Of a stretch of DNA of 64,000 bases, positions 24,085 to 34,086 are shown in pieces (positions within the stretch are counted from its first letter, which is position 1; every line of letters starts with the position of its first letter). The notes beneath the pieces were generated by a model, which was given only the letters and a program-made list of their open reading frames with translations, did not search any database and was not told the DNA's origin. The stretch lies in contig JAOSJK010000012.1 of the NCBI GenBank assembly GCA_027494135.1, positions 982,795 through 1,046,794 on the forward strand, given 5' to 3'. The DNA comes from Acidimicrobiia bacterium. GTDB lineage: Bacteria; Actinomycetota; Acidimicrobiia; IMCC26256; PALSA-610. Both the position numbers and the translations under genes were made by a program.

Positions 24085-25004
24085 GCCTCGCGGAAGCTCC
24101 ACAGCCATCGGGCCGCCCTCGACCTGGCCGGATGCTGTGGGTCACCCTCGCGTGGGGTGCGTGCTTCGTCGCCATCCGATGGGGGCTTCGAGACGCGCCG
24201 GTCCTGTGGTTCGCCGGGCTGCGCGCCGGCGTCGCCGGGGTCGCCCTTCTCACCATGGCTCGCTGGCAGCACCGCCCCCCGATCCGAGGCGCCCGATCGT
24301 GGAGCCTCGTCTCCCTTCTCGGTGCCGTGAACGCGACGATCGCGTTCGCGGCGATGTTCGCCGGCGTCGCCGGCTTGGCCACCGGCACGGCGGCGGTGCT
24401 GGCGAACGCCCAGCCGTTGCTCATCCTGCTGCCGGCCTGGTGGCTGTACGGCGAGGCGATCTCGGCGCGCATCGCCGTTGGCCTCGTGGTCGGGTTCGCC
24501 GGCCTGCTCGTGGTCGCCGTGCCGGGCGGCGGCGGGAGCGGAGCTGCCCTGTCGATGCTGTCGGCCACCGCCATCACCGCTGGCACCCTGCTCGCCCGGC
24601 GCCTCGGCGCGCTCGACCTGGTCGTGGCCAGCGGCTGGCACTTCCTGCTGGGCGGGACCGCCCTGTTCGTCTGGGCGGCGGCGGTCGAGGGCTGGCCCGG
24701 CATCGACTGGACCCCGCGGTTCGTGGCCGTGCTCGGGTTCCTGTCCCTCGTCGGAACCGCGGCGGCATACCTGGCATGGTTCGCCGAATCCCGGCGCTGC
24801 CCGCTCGGTCTGCTCGCCGCGTGGACCTTCCTCGTGCCCGTCGCCGGCGTCGCGTTCGCCGCGGTCCTCCTCAATGAGGCTCCGGACGGCTGGACCGCGG
24901 CGGGCATCGCGCTGGTGCTCGGGTCGCTGTGGGTGGTGCTGCACCCGCGTCGGGACTCTTCGCCAGCTCGCACGGCAACAGTTCCTTCGGGCACGGGGGT
25001 GTAG
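24081..25004 (+). CDS. EamA/DMT-family transporter
   Basis: 307 residues with ten predicted membrane helices in two EamA repeats: first ends near [26 protein letters not shown], second near [37 protein letters not shown]. Drug/metabolite exporters of this family are diverse; substrate unknown. GTG start overlaps the ATPase stop. Confidence 0.85.
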   Translation: MSLAEAPQPSGRPRPGRMLWVTLAWGACFVAIRWGLRDAPVLWFAGLRAGVAGVALLTMARWQHRPPIRGARSWSLVSLLGAVNATIAFAAMFAGVAGLATGTAAVLANAQPLLILLPAWWLYGEAISARIAVGLVVGFAGLLVVAVPGGGGSGAALSMLSATAITAGTLLARRLGALDLVVASGWHFLLGGTALFVWAAAVEGWPGIDWTPRFVAVLGFLSLVGTAAAYLAWFAESRRCPLGLLAAWTFLVPVAGVAFAAVLLNEAPDGWTAAGIALVLGSLWVVLHPRRDSSPARTATVPSGTGV

Positions 25005-25043
25005 CACCGCCGTTTCGAACGCCCTGGTGTGCGGCCTGCCAGC

Positions 25044-25555
25044 TCAGCCGTCGGCACCCGGCCGTCGTGTGATCGGCAGTCCGGCGGCCTCCCATGCCTG
25101 CATGCCACCGTCGAGGTCGGCGACGTCGGTGTAGCCGGCGGCGAGCAGTGCCTCGGCGGCGATCGCCGACATGCGGCCCGACTCGCAGTACAGGGCGATC
25201 GGTGCCGTCCTGTCGGCGGGAAGGCGACGGTCACCGGCGATCTCGTCGAAGGGAATGAACGCATCGGTACCGTCGATCTCACCGGCGTAGGGCGTGTGCA
25301 CGTTCACGACGAAGACCGCGGGTCAGCCACACGTTCGGCGAACGTACGAGGGCCGAGGTGCATCGTCGACATCGACTCGTGATCCATCGCCTCCGGTGCA
25401 GCCGACCCGGTCGGAGATGTCCCGTGATCCATGCCCGGCATGCCCAGAGCGAAGTAGCCGATCACCAGGAGGCCGGCTACCGCCAGCGCGGCGACGAGCA
25501 CGCGCCCAGCGGTGCCAGTCCCGGGCTCGTCGGTGCCCTGCTCGACGTCGACCAC
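25044..25555 (-). pseudogene. Membrane-anchored rhodanese, frame interrupted once
   Basis: The frame from GTG 25555 encodes a membrane helix (VLVAALAVAGLLVIGYFALGM) and a Met/His linker (PGMDHG ... MDHESMSTMHLGP), then leaves frame at TFAERVADP. A one-base change near 25317 joins it to NVHTPYAGEIDGTDAFIPFDEI ... IALYCESGRMSAIAAEALL, the rhodanese domain with active-site Cys in LYCESGRMS. Together about 170 residues, probably intact in the organism. It would handle sulfane sulfur outside the membrane. BlaI-type operator D lies 9 bases upstream of the start. Confidence 0.75.
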
Positions 25556-25564
25556 GCCCGAATC

Positions 25565-25583
25565 CTACGACATTGTGTCGTAG
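25565..25583. promoter_or_regulatory. BlaI-type operator D
   Basis: CTACGACATTGTGTCGTAG: perfect 8-bp arms with a 3-base spacer, the longest of the five operator copies, immediately upstream of the rhodanese gene. Confidence 0.85.
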
Positions 25584-25627
25584 ATTCGTAATCGGGAAGT
25601 GGAGGTTGACCCCGACGGGCGGTGTGG

Positions 25628-25674
25628 CATCCGTAGCGGACCGCAGGGGCGAGTCCGTAGTTCGAGCGGATGGC
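25628..25674 (+). promoter_or_regulatory. Shared regulatory element, copy 5
   Basis: CCGTAGTTCGAGCGGATGGC at 25655-25674 (reverse: GCCATCCGCT-CGAACTACGG), with a further CATCCGTAGCGG at 25629. It ends 30 bases before the ATG of the cytochrome b operon. Confidence 0.65.
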
Positions 25675-25704
25675 GCAGCCGCGCTGTCGGAGGATGATCG
25701 GCTC

Positions 25705-26322
25705 ATGACGGGTTCTCTTCGCGTCAGGCGAGCGGTGCTGACATCGCTGGCGGTCGCGATGCTGTTGCTGGCAGGTGCGGGGCAGGCGGGCGCCCACGAG
25801 GACGATGACGAGAACGCGAAGGCCGCGGATCTCGTCCGCCAGGCGATTGCCCTGATCGTGAACACGCCCGGTGACACCGAGGGAATCACCGACAAGATCG
25901 CCGATGCCGGCACCGCCGCCGACACCTCCGGTGTCGACCTCGCGTTGGTCGAGGCAGCGGACGAGGCGTTCGAGGCCGGCGACCTCCACCGGGCCCGCGC
26001 CCTGCTGGAGCGGGCGATCGGCGCGCAACCGCACGTGAACGAGGCCGAGCCTCCTCCCATCCGCGAGTCCACGCCGACCTCCGCAGCGCCGGAACCCATG
26101 GGGGAGATGACCGAATCGGCGGGGGCCCAGGGTACCGGCGACACGCCGATGACGATGGCGACCGGTGACGAACCGGGCGGCGAGCTCATCGCGGACGCGC
26201 TGGACACTCGGCCACGACTCGACGGTGGCGAGCGGGCCCTGCTGGGCGCCTCCGTCGCCGCCGGCCTGGTCGGAGTCTGGCTCGGTCTGCTGTGGCGACC
26301 AGGCCGGCGGGCTGCACGATGA
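25705..26322 (+). CDS. Exported protein with C-terminal membrane anchor
   Basis: 205 residues from ATG 25705 (GGAGG upstream). Signal peptide LTSLAVAMLLLAGAGQAGA, an acidic helical domain (HEDDDENAKAADLVRQAIALI ... DLHRARALLERAIG), a Pro/Met-rich linker, and a C-terminal helix ASVAAGLVGVWLGLLW. Its TGA overlaps the cytochrome b ATG. Not a family I recognise; the position suggests a periplasmic partner of the cytochrome b. Confidence 0.6.
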   Translation: MTGSLRVRRAVLTSLAVAMLLLAGAGQAGAHEDDDENAKAADLVRQAIALIVNTPGDTEGITDKIADAGTAADTSGVDLALVEAADEAFEAGDLHRARALLERAIGAQPHVNEAEPPPIRESTPTSAAPEPMGEMTESAGAQGTGDTPMTMATGDEPGGELIADALDTRPRLDGGERALLGASVAAGLVGVWLGLLWRPGRRAAR

Positions 26323-27398
26323 CCGTGGCCACCCCCGGCCGAGGGGACGACAACCGGCGCGCCGGCGAAGGTCGGGCTCGCACGACGGTCGCTCGACGCG
26401 ATCGACGAACGGCTCGGGCTCCGGGCGTTGCAGTATCCGGTGCCCGAGCACGCGAACAACCTCGGCTGGAGCCTCGGCGGTCTCACGGCCACCGCGCTGG
26501 TGATCCTGATCGCCACCGGGATCGTGCTCACGCAGTACTTCAACCCCATGCCCGAGGACGCGAACCAGTCGGTTCGCCGCATCGTGACCGATGTCGAGTT
26601 GGGGAGCTTCGTGCGCGGTGTGCACTTCTGGGCTGCCCAGGCCATGTACGTGCTGGCGGGGCTGCACCTGCTCCGGGTGTTCTTCACGGCGTCGTACAAG
26701 CGTCCGCGGGAGGCCAACTGGCTCATCGGGGTCGCGATGTTCGGGCTGGTGACGGGCGCCATCTTCACCGGCACGGTCATCAAGTGGGACCAGGAGGGCT
26801 TCGAGGCCCTCGCCCACAACCTCGAGATCGGGCGCCTGCTCGGTGGGGCCGGGTTCTGGTTCACCGCGGAGTTCTCTGGGCAGCTGCCCCTCATCGTCCG
26901 CCTCTACGTCGCGCACGTCGCCATCATCCCGGGGCTGATCCTCGCGTTGCTCGCGATCCACTTCTTGTTGGTGAAGCGCCACGGCATCTCGCCGCATCCT
27001 GCGATCCCGCACGTGATGGCCGAACCGCGCGAGCCCTTCACCCACCACCTGCGGCGCCTCGGTGCCTTTGGCCTCGCGCTCGCCGGGGTGCTCGGGGTCC
27101 TGGCGGTGCTGTTCCCGCCCGGGATCGGGCCGACCCCCGTGGAGGGATCGAGGTCACCCGACCGCTGTGGATGTTCTGGTGGCTGTTCACGTTCGAGAAC
27201 TGGTGGGGCGTCAAGGCGATCCTGTGGGGCACGGTCGCGGTGTTCGCGCTGCTTGCAGCCGTTCCCTTCATCGATCGTCGGGCCGAGCGCCGGTGGCGCA
27301 AGCGCCCGGTCGCGGTCGGTCTCGCGGTGGCCGTTCTCCTCGCCCTGGTGATCCTCACCTACATCACTGCGACGACCAGCGCGGTGGAGCACCTGTGA
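26319..27398 (+). pseudogene. Cytochrome b-type membrane protein, frame interrupted twice
   Basis: Reconstructed length about 360 residues. N-terminal MTVATPGRG must lose one G of GGGG (about 26345) to join RRSLDAIDERLGLRALQYPV; near 27147 one G is missing, after which IEVTRPLWMFWWLFTFENWWGV continues. Heme-binding His pairs are in GVHFWAAQAMYVLAGLHLLRV and YVAHVAIIPGLILALLAIHFLL, as in cytochrome b/b6. The C-terminal part lacks a PEWY Qo-site motif, and no Rieske or cytochrome c1 gene is nearby, so this is not a standard bc1 complex. Confidence 0.8.
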
Positions 27399-27640
27399 CG
27401 GCGCGGGTTCGTCGCCGCTTCGGGTTGCTGCTGCTGGCCGCGGTCCTGTCGTCTGGCGCCCTGTCGGCGGCCATCCGCGCCAAGCAAGGGGTTGGCGCCG
27501 GCCTCACCGTCGCCGGGTCATCGCTGCTGCTCGCCGGGTCGACGTTGCTGGCGGCGCGGATCCTGCTCGTCGTGGACCGCGCCCGAGACGCCCCCACCCC
27601 TCGGCCGCCGTCGACGAACCGATCCGGCCGATCCGGATGA
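27395..27640 (+). CDS. Small two-helix membrane protein
   Basis: 81 residues from GTG 27395, overlapping the cytochrome b stop. Two helices ([19 protein letters not shown] and [23 protein letters not shown]) and a short polar tail. Likely a minor subunit or partner of the cytochrome; unknown. Confidence 0.5.
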   Translation: MTARVRRRFGLLLLAAVLSSGALSAAIRAKQGVGAGLTVAGSSLLLAGSTLLAARILLVVDRARDAPTPRPPSTNRSGRSG

Positions 27641-27641
27641 T

Positions 27642-29061
27642 CTAGTAGTGGTTCTCGGCGGCCGCCGGCGAGCCGGCGCCGGCGACGCCTTCCCAGTCGG
27701 GACGGAGTGGGAGCCCGCTGCGCCCGCCGTCGGGGGCGACGGCGAGTACCTGGTGCACCTGGGTGCGGCCGGCCTCGAACTGCAGGGCGCATCCCGCCAT
27801 GTAGAGCCGCCAGATGCGGGCCCGGGCCGGGCCGGCTTCGGCGACGGCGTCGTCCCAGGAGTGCTCGAGGTTCGAGACCCAGGCCCGCAGCGTCAGCGCG
27901 TAGTGCTCCCGGAGGGTCTCGAGGTGGCGGGCCTCGAACCCCGCCGCCTGCAGGCGGGAGACGACGGCGCCGACTTCGTGGAGCTCGCCGTCGGGGAAGA
28001 CGTAGCGGTCCATGAAGCCCCGCCGCGAGAATCGCGATCGCTGCCCGGGCGGGCGGCTGATGCCGTGGTTGAGGAGACGCCCGCCGGGGGGCAACAAGCG
28101 GTGCAGCCGCGTGAAGTAGTCGCCGAGGCGGCTCAACCCGACGTGTTCGAACATGCCGATCGAGCTGATGGCGTCGAAGGGCCCGTCGGTGAGGTCGCGG
28201 TAGTCCTGCACTCCGGATCTCGACGCGGTCGCCGACACCGGCCGCGGCCGCGGCGTGCCGTGCCCACTCGGCCTGGGGAGCCGACAGCGTGATCCCGACG
28301 GCTCGGACGCCGTGGTGGCCGGCGGCGTGGATGACCATGCCACCCCACCCGCAGCCGACGTCGAGGAGCCGCATCCCGGGCTCGAGTCCGAGCTTGCGGC
28401 ACACCAGCTCGTACTTGGCGGCCTGGGCCTGCTCGAGAGTTGCGTCGGCGGTCGGCCACACCGCGCACGAGTAGGTCATCGACGGGCCGAGCACCAACCG
28501 GTAGAAGGCGTTCGAGACGTCGTAGTGATGGGCGATCGCGGCCGCGTCGCGGGCGCGGGAGTGCCGCCGGCCCCGCAGCCTCGCCTCCTCGGGCGGGACG
28601 GGGAGGGGCCGGAGGCCGGCGGCACCGGCCAGGCGCAGCACGGAGAGCCAGTGCCGGGGCGACAGGCTCGGGGCCTGCAACTGGTGGCCCGGGGACAGCA
28701 GCGCGTAGACGTCCCCCTCGACCTCAAGGTCACCCGCGACGTAGGCCCGCCCGAACCCGAGCTCGCCGGGTGCCAACAGCGCGCGGCGCAGCGCATCGGG
28801 AGACCGCACGATGATCGTCGCGGGCGCGTCCTTCGGCCCGGCCCGGCTCCCGTCGTAGCACTCCAGCGCAACTGGGAGGTCGCCGCCCAGGAGGGACTCG
28901 ATCACGCCCGCCACGCTCGCGGTCACCGCCGGCTGGGGTGCCTGCCGGGCCCCGAGGGGGGTCACTTCGACCGGCTCCCCCGTCGCTGCCGACTCCGTGC
29001 TCGCGAGCGCCCTCATGCCTGCCCTGTCGTCGCGGCGGTCGCTGCGGAGATGGTCGGTCAT
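27642..29061 (-). pseudogene. Cyclopropane-fatty-acyl-phospholipid synthase family methyltransferase, frame interrupted once
   Basis: From ATG 29061 (ATGA overlap with the upstream protease) to TGA 27642. The N-terminal part has [22 protein letters not shown] and the SAM motif [16 protein letters not shown]. After GVGDRVEIR the frame shifts by one base near 28212 and continues [25 protein letters not shown] ... [12 protein letters not shown], all standard for CFA synthases. It modifies unsaturated acyl chains in membrane lipids by methylene or methyl transfer. An alternative ATG at 29016 has a better ribosome site. Confidence 0.85.
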
Positions 29062-30201
29062 GGCGCGGCGAGGGTTCTTGCGTGGAGCCCACGGACTTGT
29101 GCGGTGCGGGCGACATCGGTCGGGGTGAGGATGCCGACGAGCCGGTCCTGGTCGAACACGAGCGCCCGGCCGCCGGTGTTCGGCGTGAGCCGTTCGAGCA
29201 GTGCGACGAGGGGGATCATCGGGCGCCGCGACGGGAAGCGCTGCGAGCGGAACGGCGATGTCGATCAAGCGGGTGTGGTGGCGCCGGGCCGCGGGCACGT
29301 CTCGGAGCTGCGCGAGGCTGACGAGCCCGGCGATCCCGCCGTCGAGCGCCTCCACCGGGTAGGCCGAGTGGCGGCTCCCGAGCAGGTAGCCCTCGACGAA
29401 ATCGTCGACGGTGATCCAGCCGGGAGCGACAGCCGGGTGGGTCGTCATGACGTCGGCCACCCGTAGGCCGCTGAGCGCGTGCGTCGTGAGGACGTGGGCC
29501 TCCTCGGCGCGGGCGGCGCTGAGGATGAACCAGCCGATGAACACCAGCCACAGGCCACCGACGCTTGCGCCGGCGAGGAACTCGAGGAGACCGAGGCCGA
29601 TGAGTCCGTAGGCGACGACGACACCGGCCCGAGCTGCGGTCACCGCGGCGCGAACCCGATCCCCGTGGCGTCGCCACAGCGCCGCCCGGAGCAGCCGGCC
29701 ACCGTCGAGGGGTGCTCCCGGCACGAGGTTGAACAGGCCGAGCATCACGTTGATGCCCGCGAGCCACCGCGCCGCGATGACGACCAGGTGCGCGCCACCG
29801 ATGGCGTCGAGGCCGACGGCAAGGATGCCGAAACCGGCCGCTAACCCGAGGCTTGTCGCAGGCCCGGCGGCGGCGACTCGGAAGTCGGCCTTGGGTGTCG
29901 AGGGTTCACCACCGAGGCTGGCCACACCGCCGAACAGCCACAGCGTCAGTCCCTTGACCTCGACGCCGTGGCGGCGCGCCACGAGTGCGTGGGCGAGCTC
30001 GTGGGCGAGCAGCGACGCGAAGAACACGAAGGCGGCACCGAGGCCGGTCAGCCAGTAGGTGGAGTCGGCGTGGCCCGGAGCGTGGTGGGGGAACGAGCCC
30101 GTCGCCAGGCTCCAGGTGAGCAGCCACGCGATGACCAGGACACTCCAGTTCATCGCCACGGAGAACCCGGCGATCCGGCCGAGCTTGATGTCGTCGCCCA
30201 T
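29058..30201 (-). pseudogene. M50 site-2-protease-like metallopeptidase with CBS domains (Rv2625c-like), frame interrupted once
   Basis: Start ATG 30201 (TTGGAGGTG upstream). Zinc motifs: [16 protein letters not shown] (HExxH) and [17 protein letters not shown] (the NxxPxxPLDGG third-ligand motif), within six membrane helices. A cytoplasmic CBS pair follows ([24 protein letters not shown]). One extra C near 29217 shifts the frame; the corrected tail [11 protein letters not shown] ... [12 protein letters not shown] completes the CBS domain and ends at TGA 29058. The mycobacterial homologue Rv2625c belongs to the DosR hypoxia regulon. Element copy 6 lies upstream. Confidence 0.83.
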
Positions 30202-30256
30202 CGGCACCTCCAACGCCCTGCGCTTCACAACGAGCATGACGACTGCGGGTCGCCGC

Positions 30257-30299
30257 GCCATCCGGTGCCACTACTGATCGCGCCTCGGGGTGACTACGG
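30257..30299 (-). promoter_or_regulatory. Shared regulatory element, copy 6
   Basis: GCCATCCGGT-GCCACTACTG at 30257-30276 plus GTGACTACGG at 30290-30299, 55 to 100 bases upstream of the M50 protease ATG. The ORF track start at 30261 uses an ATG that lies inside this element and is rejected. Confidence 0.7.
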
Positions 30300-30365
30300 A
30301 CCGCTCATACGGGTCGTCTCGAGGCCTCGGGCGCTTGGCAGCTGAGGCTCCCGCTGGCAACTGGC

Positions 30366-30692
30366 TCAGGTGCCCGGGTTCGATCCTCCGAGACGCCACA
30401 GCACCGCTGCCTCGCTGGGGTCCTCGGTTGGGCCGTAGCCGGCGACGAGCACGCCCTTCGCCTGGCACGCCGCGCAGGCGAGGCCGGCGACGATCGCTTC
30501 GTCAGCGGGATCGCTGGCCCCTTCCACCCGCAGCACCGCGGTGACGACGAGGTCCTCTGCTGGGTGCGCGTGCCCGCAGCGACCGCACCGAACGGCGCCG
30601 TCGACGATCGAGAAGTCGTCTCGGTGGCCCTGTGATCGCAGCTGCTCGATGGCCTCGACGACGGTCAGACCCGAGGGCACGTCGGGGCTCAT
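30366..30692 (-). CDS. Small zinc-ribbon-like protein
   Basis: 108 residues from ATG 30692, which overlaps the upstream stop (ATGA). N-terminal helix TVVEAIEQLRSQG, then paired CGRCGH and CAACQ with a beta-hairpin between them: a zinc-ribbon layout. Last gene of the long minus-strand operon. Function unknown; the longer track frames here are shadows of the GH65 gene. Confidence 0.6.
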   Translation of the reverse strand: MSPDVPSGLTVVEAIEQLRSQGHRDDFSIVDGAVRCGRCGHAHPAEDLVVTAVLRVEGASDPADEAIVAGLACAACQAKGVLVAGYGPTEDPSEAAVLWRLGGSNPGT

Positions 30693-30859
30693 GCCCATCC
30701 CGCCGGAGCGCCACCCGCTGATCGGCCCGCGATGATGCCGTCCCGAATCCGGAGTTCGCCGATCATCGCGCCGGTGCCGAGCGCGACCGCGCCCGAGAGC
30801 GTGAGGCTGGCGGGGATGTCCTCGGGTGCTTGGTGCTCGGCTGGTGTGGTGTGGTCCAT
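30689..30859 (-). CDS. 56-residue ORF of unknown function
   Basis: Not in the ORF track at this start. ATG 30859 lies 7 bases after the GH65 stop; the peptide begins MDHTTPAEHQAPEDIPASLT and ends GAPAGWA with TGA overlapping the next ATG. Position and coupling support translation; no family is recognised. Confidence 0.45.
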   Translation of the reverse strand: MDHTTPAEHQAPEDIPASLTLSGAVALGTGAMIGELRIRDGIIAGRSAGGAPAGWA

Positions 30860-30865
30860 CGGACG

Positions 30866-33800
30866 TCAGCGTGGTTGCGGCCTGATCGGGACGGTGACGC
30901 GGTCGTGGGGGTTCAGTTCGTGGCGGACACCGGCGACGTGCACGGTGATGGGCGTGGGTGCGCCGACGCTGGGCGACACAGCCAGCTCGACGTGATCGGC
31001 GGTGATGGAGGCGTCGATGTGCTGGCCGCGGTAGGTGAAGTCGAAGGCGAGCCGGTGGAGCTCGTCGGGTAGGCGAGGGTTGAGCCAGAGCGCGTCGCCG
31101 CGGGCCTCGAGCCCGGTGTAGCAGCGTTGGACGAGGTCGATGGTGCCGGCCATGGCGCCGAGGTGGATGCCTTCGCGGGTGGTGCCGCCCTGGATGTCGG
31201 CCACGTCGCTGGCCAGTGCTTCGCGGAAGGTGTTCCACGAGCGGGTGCGGTCGGTGCGGGCGAGCACCCAGGCCATGGCCACCCGGCACAGGGTGGAGCC
31301 ATGGGTCATGCGCCCGGTGTAGTAGTCGACGATGGTGGGGATGCGGGCGGGGTCGAAGTCGTAGCCGAGGTGGCCGAGCAGGTCGGTGAGCTCCTCGGCG
31401 GAGAAGAGGTAGAAGAGCATGAGCACGTCGGCTTGCTTGGCGGCCTTGTACCGGTTGGTGGTGTCGCCTTCGGCTTCGAGGATGAGGTCGAGGCGGCCGA
31501 TGTTTGGGTAGCGGTCGCGGTAGGTGTCCCAGTCGAGTTCGGCGAGGTGCTCGTAGCCGGCGAACTGGCTGATGATCCCGTCGCCGTGGAAGGGCACGTG
31601 CAGGCTCCGGCTGACGTGGTCCCAAGTCGCCAGCTCCGCGGCGGTCACTCCGAGCCGTTCCCAGAGCTCGCCGGCGCGGTCGCCGAGGTGGCGGTGGGCG
31701 TCGCAGGCGCGCTGGAGCAGCCAGGAGACCATGACGTTGGTGTAGGCGTTGTCGTCGATGCCTTGGCCGGGCCGGTCGGGGTAGCCGTCGTGGAACTCGT
31801 CGGGCCCCATGACGCCGCGCAGGTGGTGCCGGTCGGTGGCGGGGTCGTGTTGGGCCAGGTCGACCCAGAACCGGGCGATCTCCACGAGGAGTTCGGCGCC
31901 GTAGTCGGCGAGGAACGCGTCGTCGGCGGTGACCTGGTGGTACTGCCACACCTCGTACGCGATGGCCAGGCTGACGTGGTGTTGGCGGCGGGAGTGGTCC
32001 GGCATCCACCGTCGTGACCGCGGGTTGAAGAACTCCGTCGGGGTTTCCTCTCGGCCGTCGGAGCCGCTCTGCCAGGGGTATCGGGCGCCGCGGCAACCCA
32101 GGGCGGCGGCTTGACGGCGGGCGGCGGGGAGTCGCCGGTGCCGGTAGCGCAGCAGCTCTCGGGTCAGCGCCGGGAACCGTAGGTTCAAGTAGGGGAACAC
32201 GAACAGCTCGTCCCAGAAGACGTGACCGCGGTAGCCCTCGCCGGTCAGGCCCCGGGCCGGCACCCCGACGTCGCGGTCGGCGATGTGGGGCGACAGGGTC
32301 TGCAACACGTGGAAGGTGTGCAGGTTCAGGGTGCGGGCCACGGTGGGGTCGTCGCAGCGCAGGTCGAGATGCGCGCGGCGCCACAGGCGGTCCCACTCGT
32401 CGCTGTGGGACGCCGCCAGGTCGTCCATCGAGCCGGCGTCGGCGAGCCGGCCCAGGGCCGCGTGGTGGGTGTCGGCGATGGCGGGTTCCCGCGATGTGAC
32501 CACCGCGGCGACCTTGTCGACCGTGACGGTGACGCCTGCGGACGCGGCGAGCTGAACATGCTGATCGATGCGCCCGGGGTGTTCGAGGAAGCGGGACGGC
32601 GTGTCGAGGCCGATGCCGTCGACCCGCACGCGGGTGCGGGCGGCGATGGTGAGGTGCCGTTGTGACTGGGAGGTCCGCGCGTCGACCCAGACCGTGTGGG
32701 CACCGTCGTTGCCGGTGCCGATGTCGGTGAGGTGGTGGCTGGCGAGATCGTGCTCGGCGGCGACGTTGCGGTTCTCGACGGTGCTGTCGATTCCCGATCG
32801 GATCTCGAGCGGACCGGACCAGTTGAGCGGCGTAATGGTCCATTCGAGGGCCCCGAGCTGCGGGAACACCATGTGGACCAGGCGTCGCTCCTCGATCCGG
32901 GTCGTGCGGCCTTGGGTGTCGGTGACGGTGAGGTTCCGGTGGAGCATCCCGCGGCGCAGGTCGAGGTGCTGGTCATAGCCATCGAGGTGCATGCAGGACA
33001 GGTCGAGCCAGTCTTGGTCCGCCGGCCGAATCGACAGGGACAGCCAGTCGGGAAGGTTGACCATGCTCTCGTGCTCCTCCGAGCGGCCTTGCCGCTCTGA
33101 GACGAGCCGGTTGTAGAAGCCCGCCGCGTAGGTGCCGGGATAGTGGGCCGGGCCGGACCCGGACTCCGGAGCGCTGGCGCGGGTGGCGAACACGCCGTTG
33201 CCGAGCGCGCACAGCGCTTCGCGGCGGCCCTCGTCGTCGGGCTCGAACCCCCGGTAACCGAAGATCCAGGCGGGGTCGGGTGGGGAGGCTCCGGAGCCGG
33301 GCGCGGCCGACCTGGTGGTCGGCTCCGGGGGTGCGACCGCGACCTCAGCCAGGTCGGTGACGACGATGTCGGCGCCGGCGGCGGCGAGGCGCTCGGGGTG
33401 ACCGGCGCGGGCGACACCAATGATCAGGCCAACCCCGGCGCGCCGGGCTGCGGTCACCCCGGCGGTGGCGTCTTCGATCACCACCGCACCCGCCGGGTTG
33501 ACGCCGAGGCGGCGGGCCGCCTCGAGGAACAGGTCGGGGGCGGGTTTACCCGCGAGGTCGAGGTCGGCGGCGTCACGTCCGTCGACGTGGCTGTGGAAGC
33601 GGTTCCCGACGCCGGCGGCGGCGAGGACCTCGGCGCGGTTGGCGCTGGCGGTGACCACCGCCGTCTTCACTCCTGCGGCTCGGAGCGCGTCGATCAACTC
33701 GATGGTGGAGGGGAACGCCTCGGGTGGGTCTTGTGCGAGCGCGGCGAGGAAGTAGCGGTTCTTGCGGTTGGCGAGGCCCCACACGGTGGGAGCATCGGGG

Positions 33801-34086
33801 GATCCTCGGGTGCGCCTGGGGGCAGGGCGATGCCGCGGGCGGCGAGAAAGGACGCCACTCCGTCGACCCGGGCCCGTCCGTCGACGTGGGTGCGGTAGTC
33901 CTCGCTCGTGAACGGTCCCCTGTTGGCGGCCGGCGGCCGTGTGGCGAGGTGCTCGTCGAACAGGTGCGCCCAGGCCGCCTGGTGGGTGCCGGCCGTGTCG
34001 GTGACGACGCCGTCCATGTCGAAGATGACCGCGTCGAAGCGGGCGGGGTCGATGACAACCGCGGCAGGCGTCGATGTGCCGGTCAT
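30866..34086 (-). pseudogene. HAD beta-phosphoglucomutase-like domain fused to GH65 glycoside phosphorylase, frame interrupted once
   Basis: About 1,070 residues from ATG 34086. Residues 1-240: HAD domain with nucleophile in AVIFDMDGVVTDTA, Lys in LAGKPAPDLF and VIEDATAGV. One extra C near 33800 breaks the frame after APEDP. The rest is GH65: IFGYRGFEPDDEGRREALCALGNGVFATR, catalytic acid in GVMGPDEFHDGYPD, phosphate region MTHGSTLCRVAMAW. It would phosphorolyse an alpha-glucosyl disaccharide (trehalose, maltose or kojibiose type) and isomerise beta-glucose-1-phosphate to glucose-6-phosphate. In mycobacteria Rv3400-Rv3401 encode the same two activities separately. Confidence 0.88.

Noticed and set aside
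22012-24108. 698-residue minus-strand ORF opposite the CPD ATPase
   Set aside because: Antisense shadow of a clear ATPase gene; composition is that of reversed GC-rich coding sequence.
27364-30261. A 965-residue ORF joining an M50 protease to a CFA synthase
   Set aside because: Two indels put the protease, the first half of the synthase and a nonsense tail in one frame. Correcting them gives two ATGA-overlapping genes, so it is not a fusion protein.
30366-32843. 825-residue minus-strand ORF
   Set aside because: Its first 700 residues are Arg/Pro/His-rich shadow of the GH65 gene in another frame; only the last 108 codons are a real gene.
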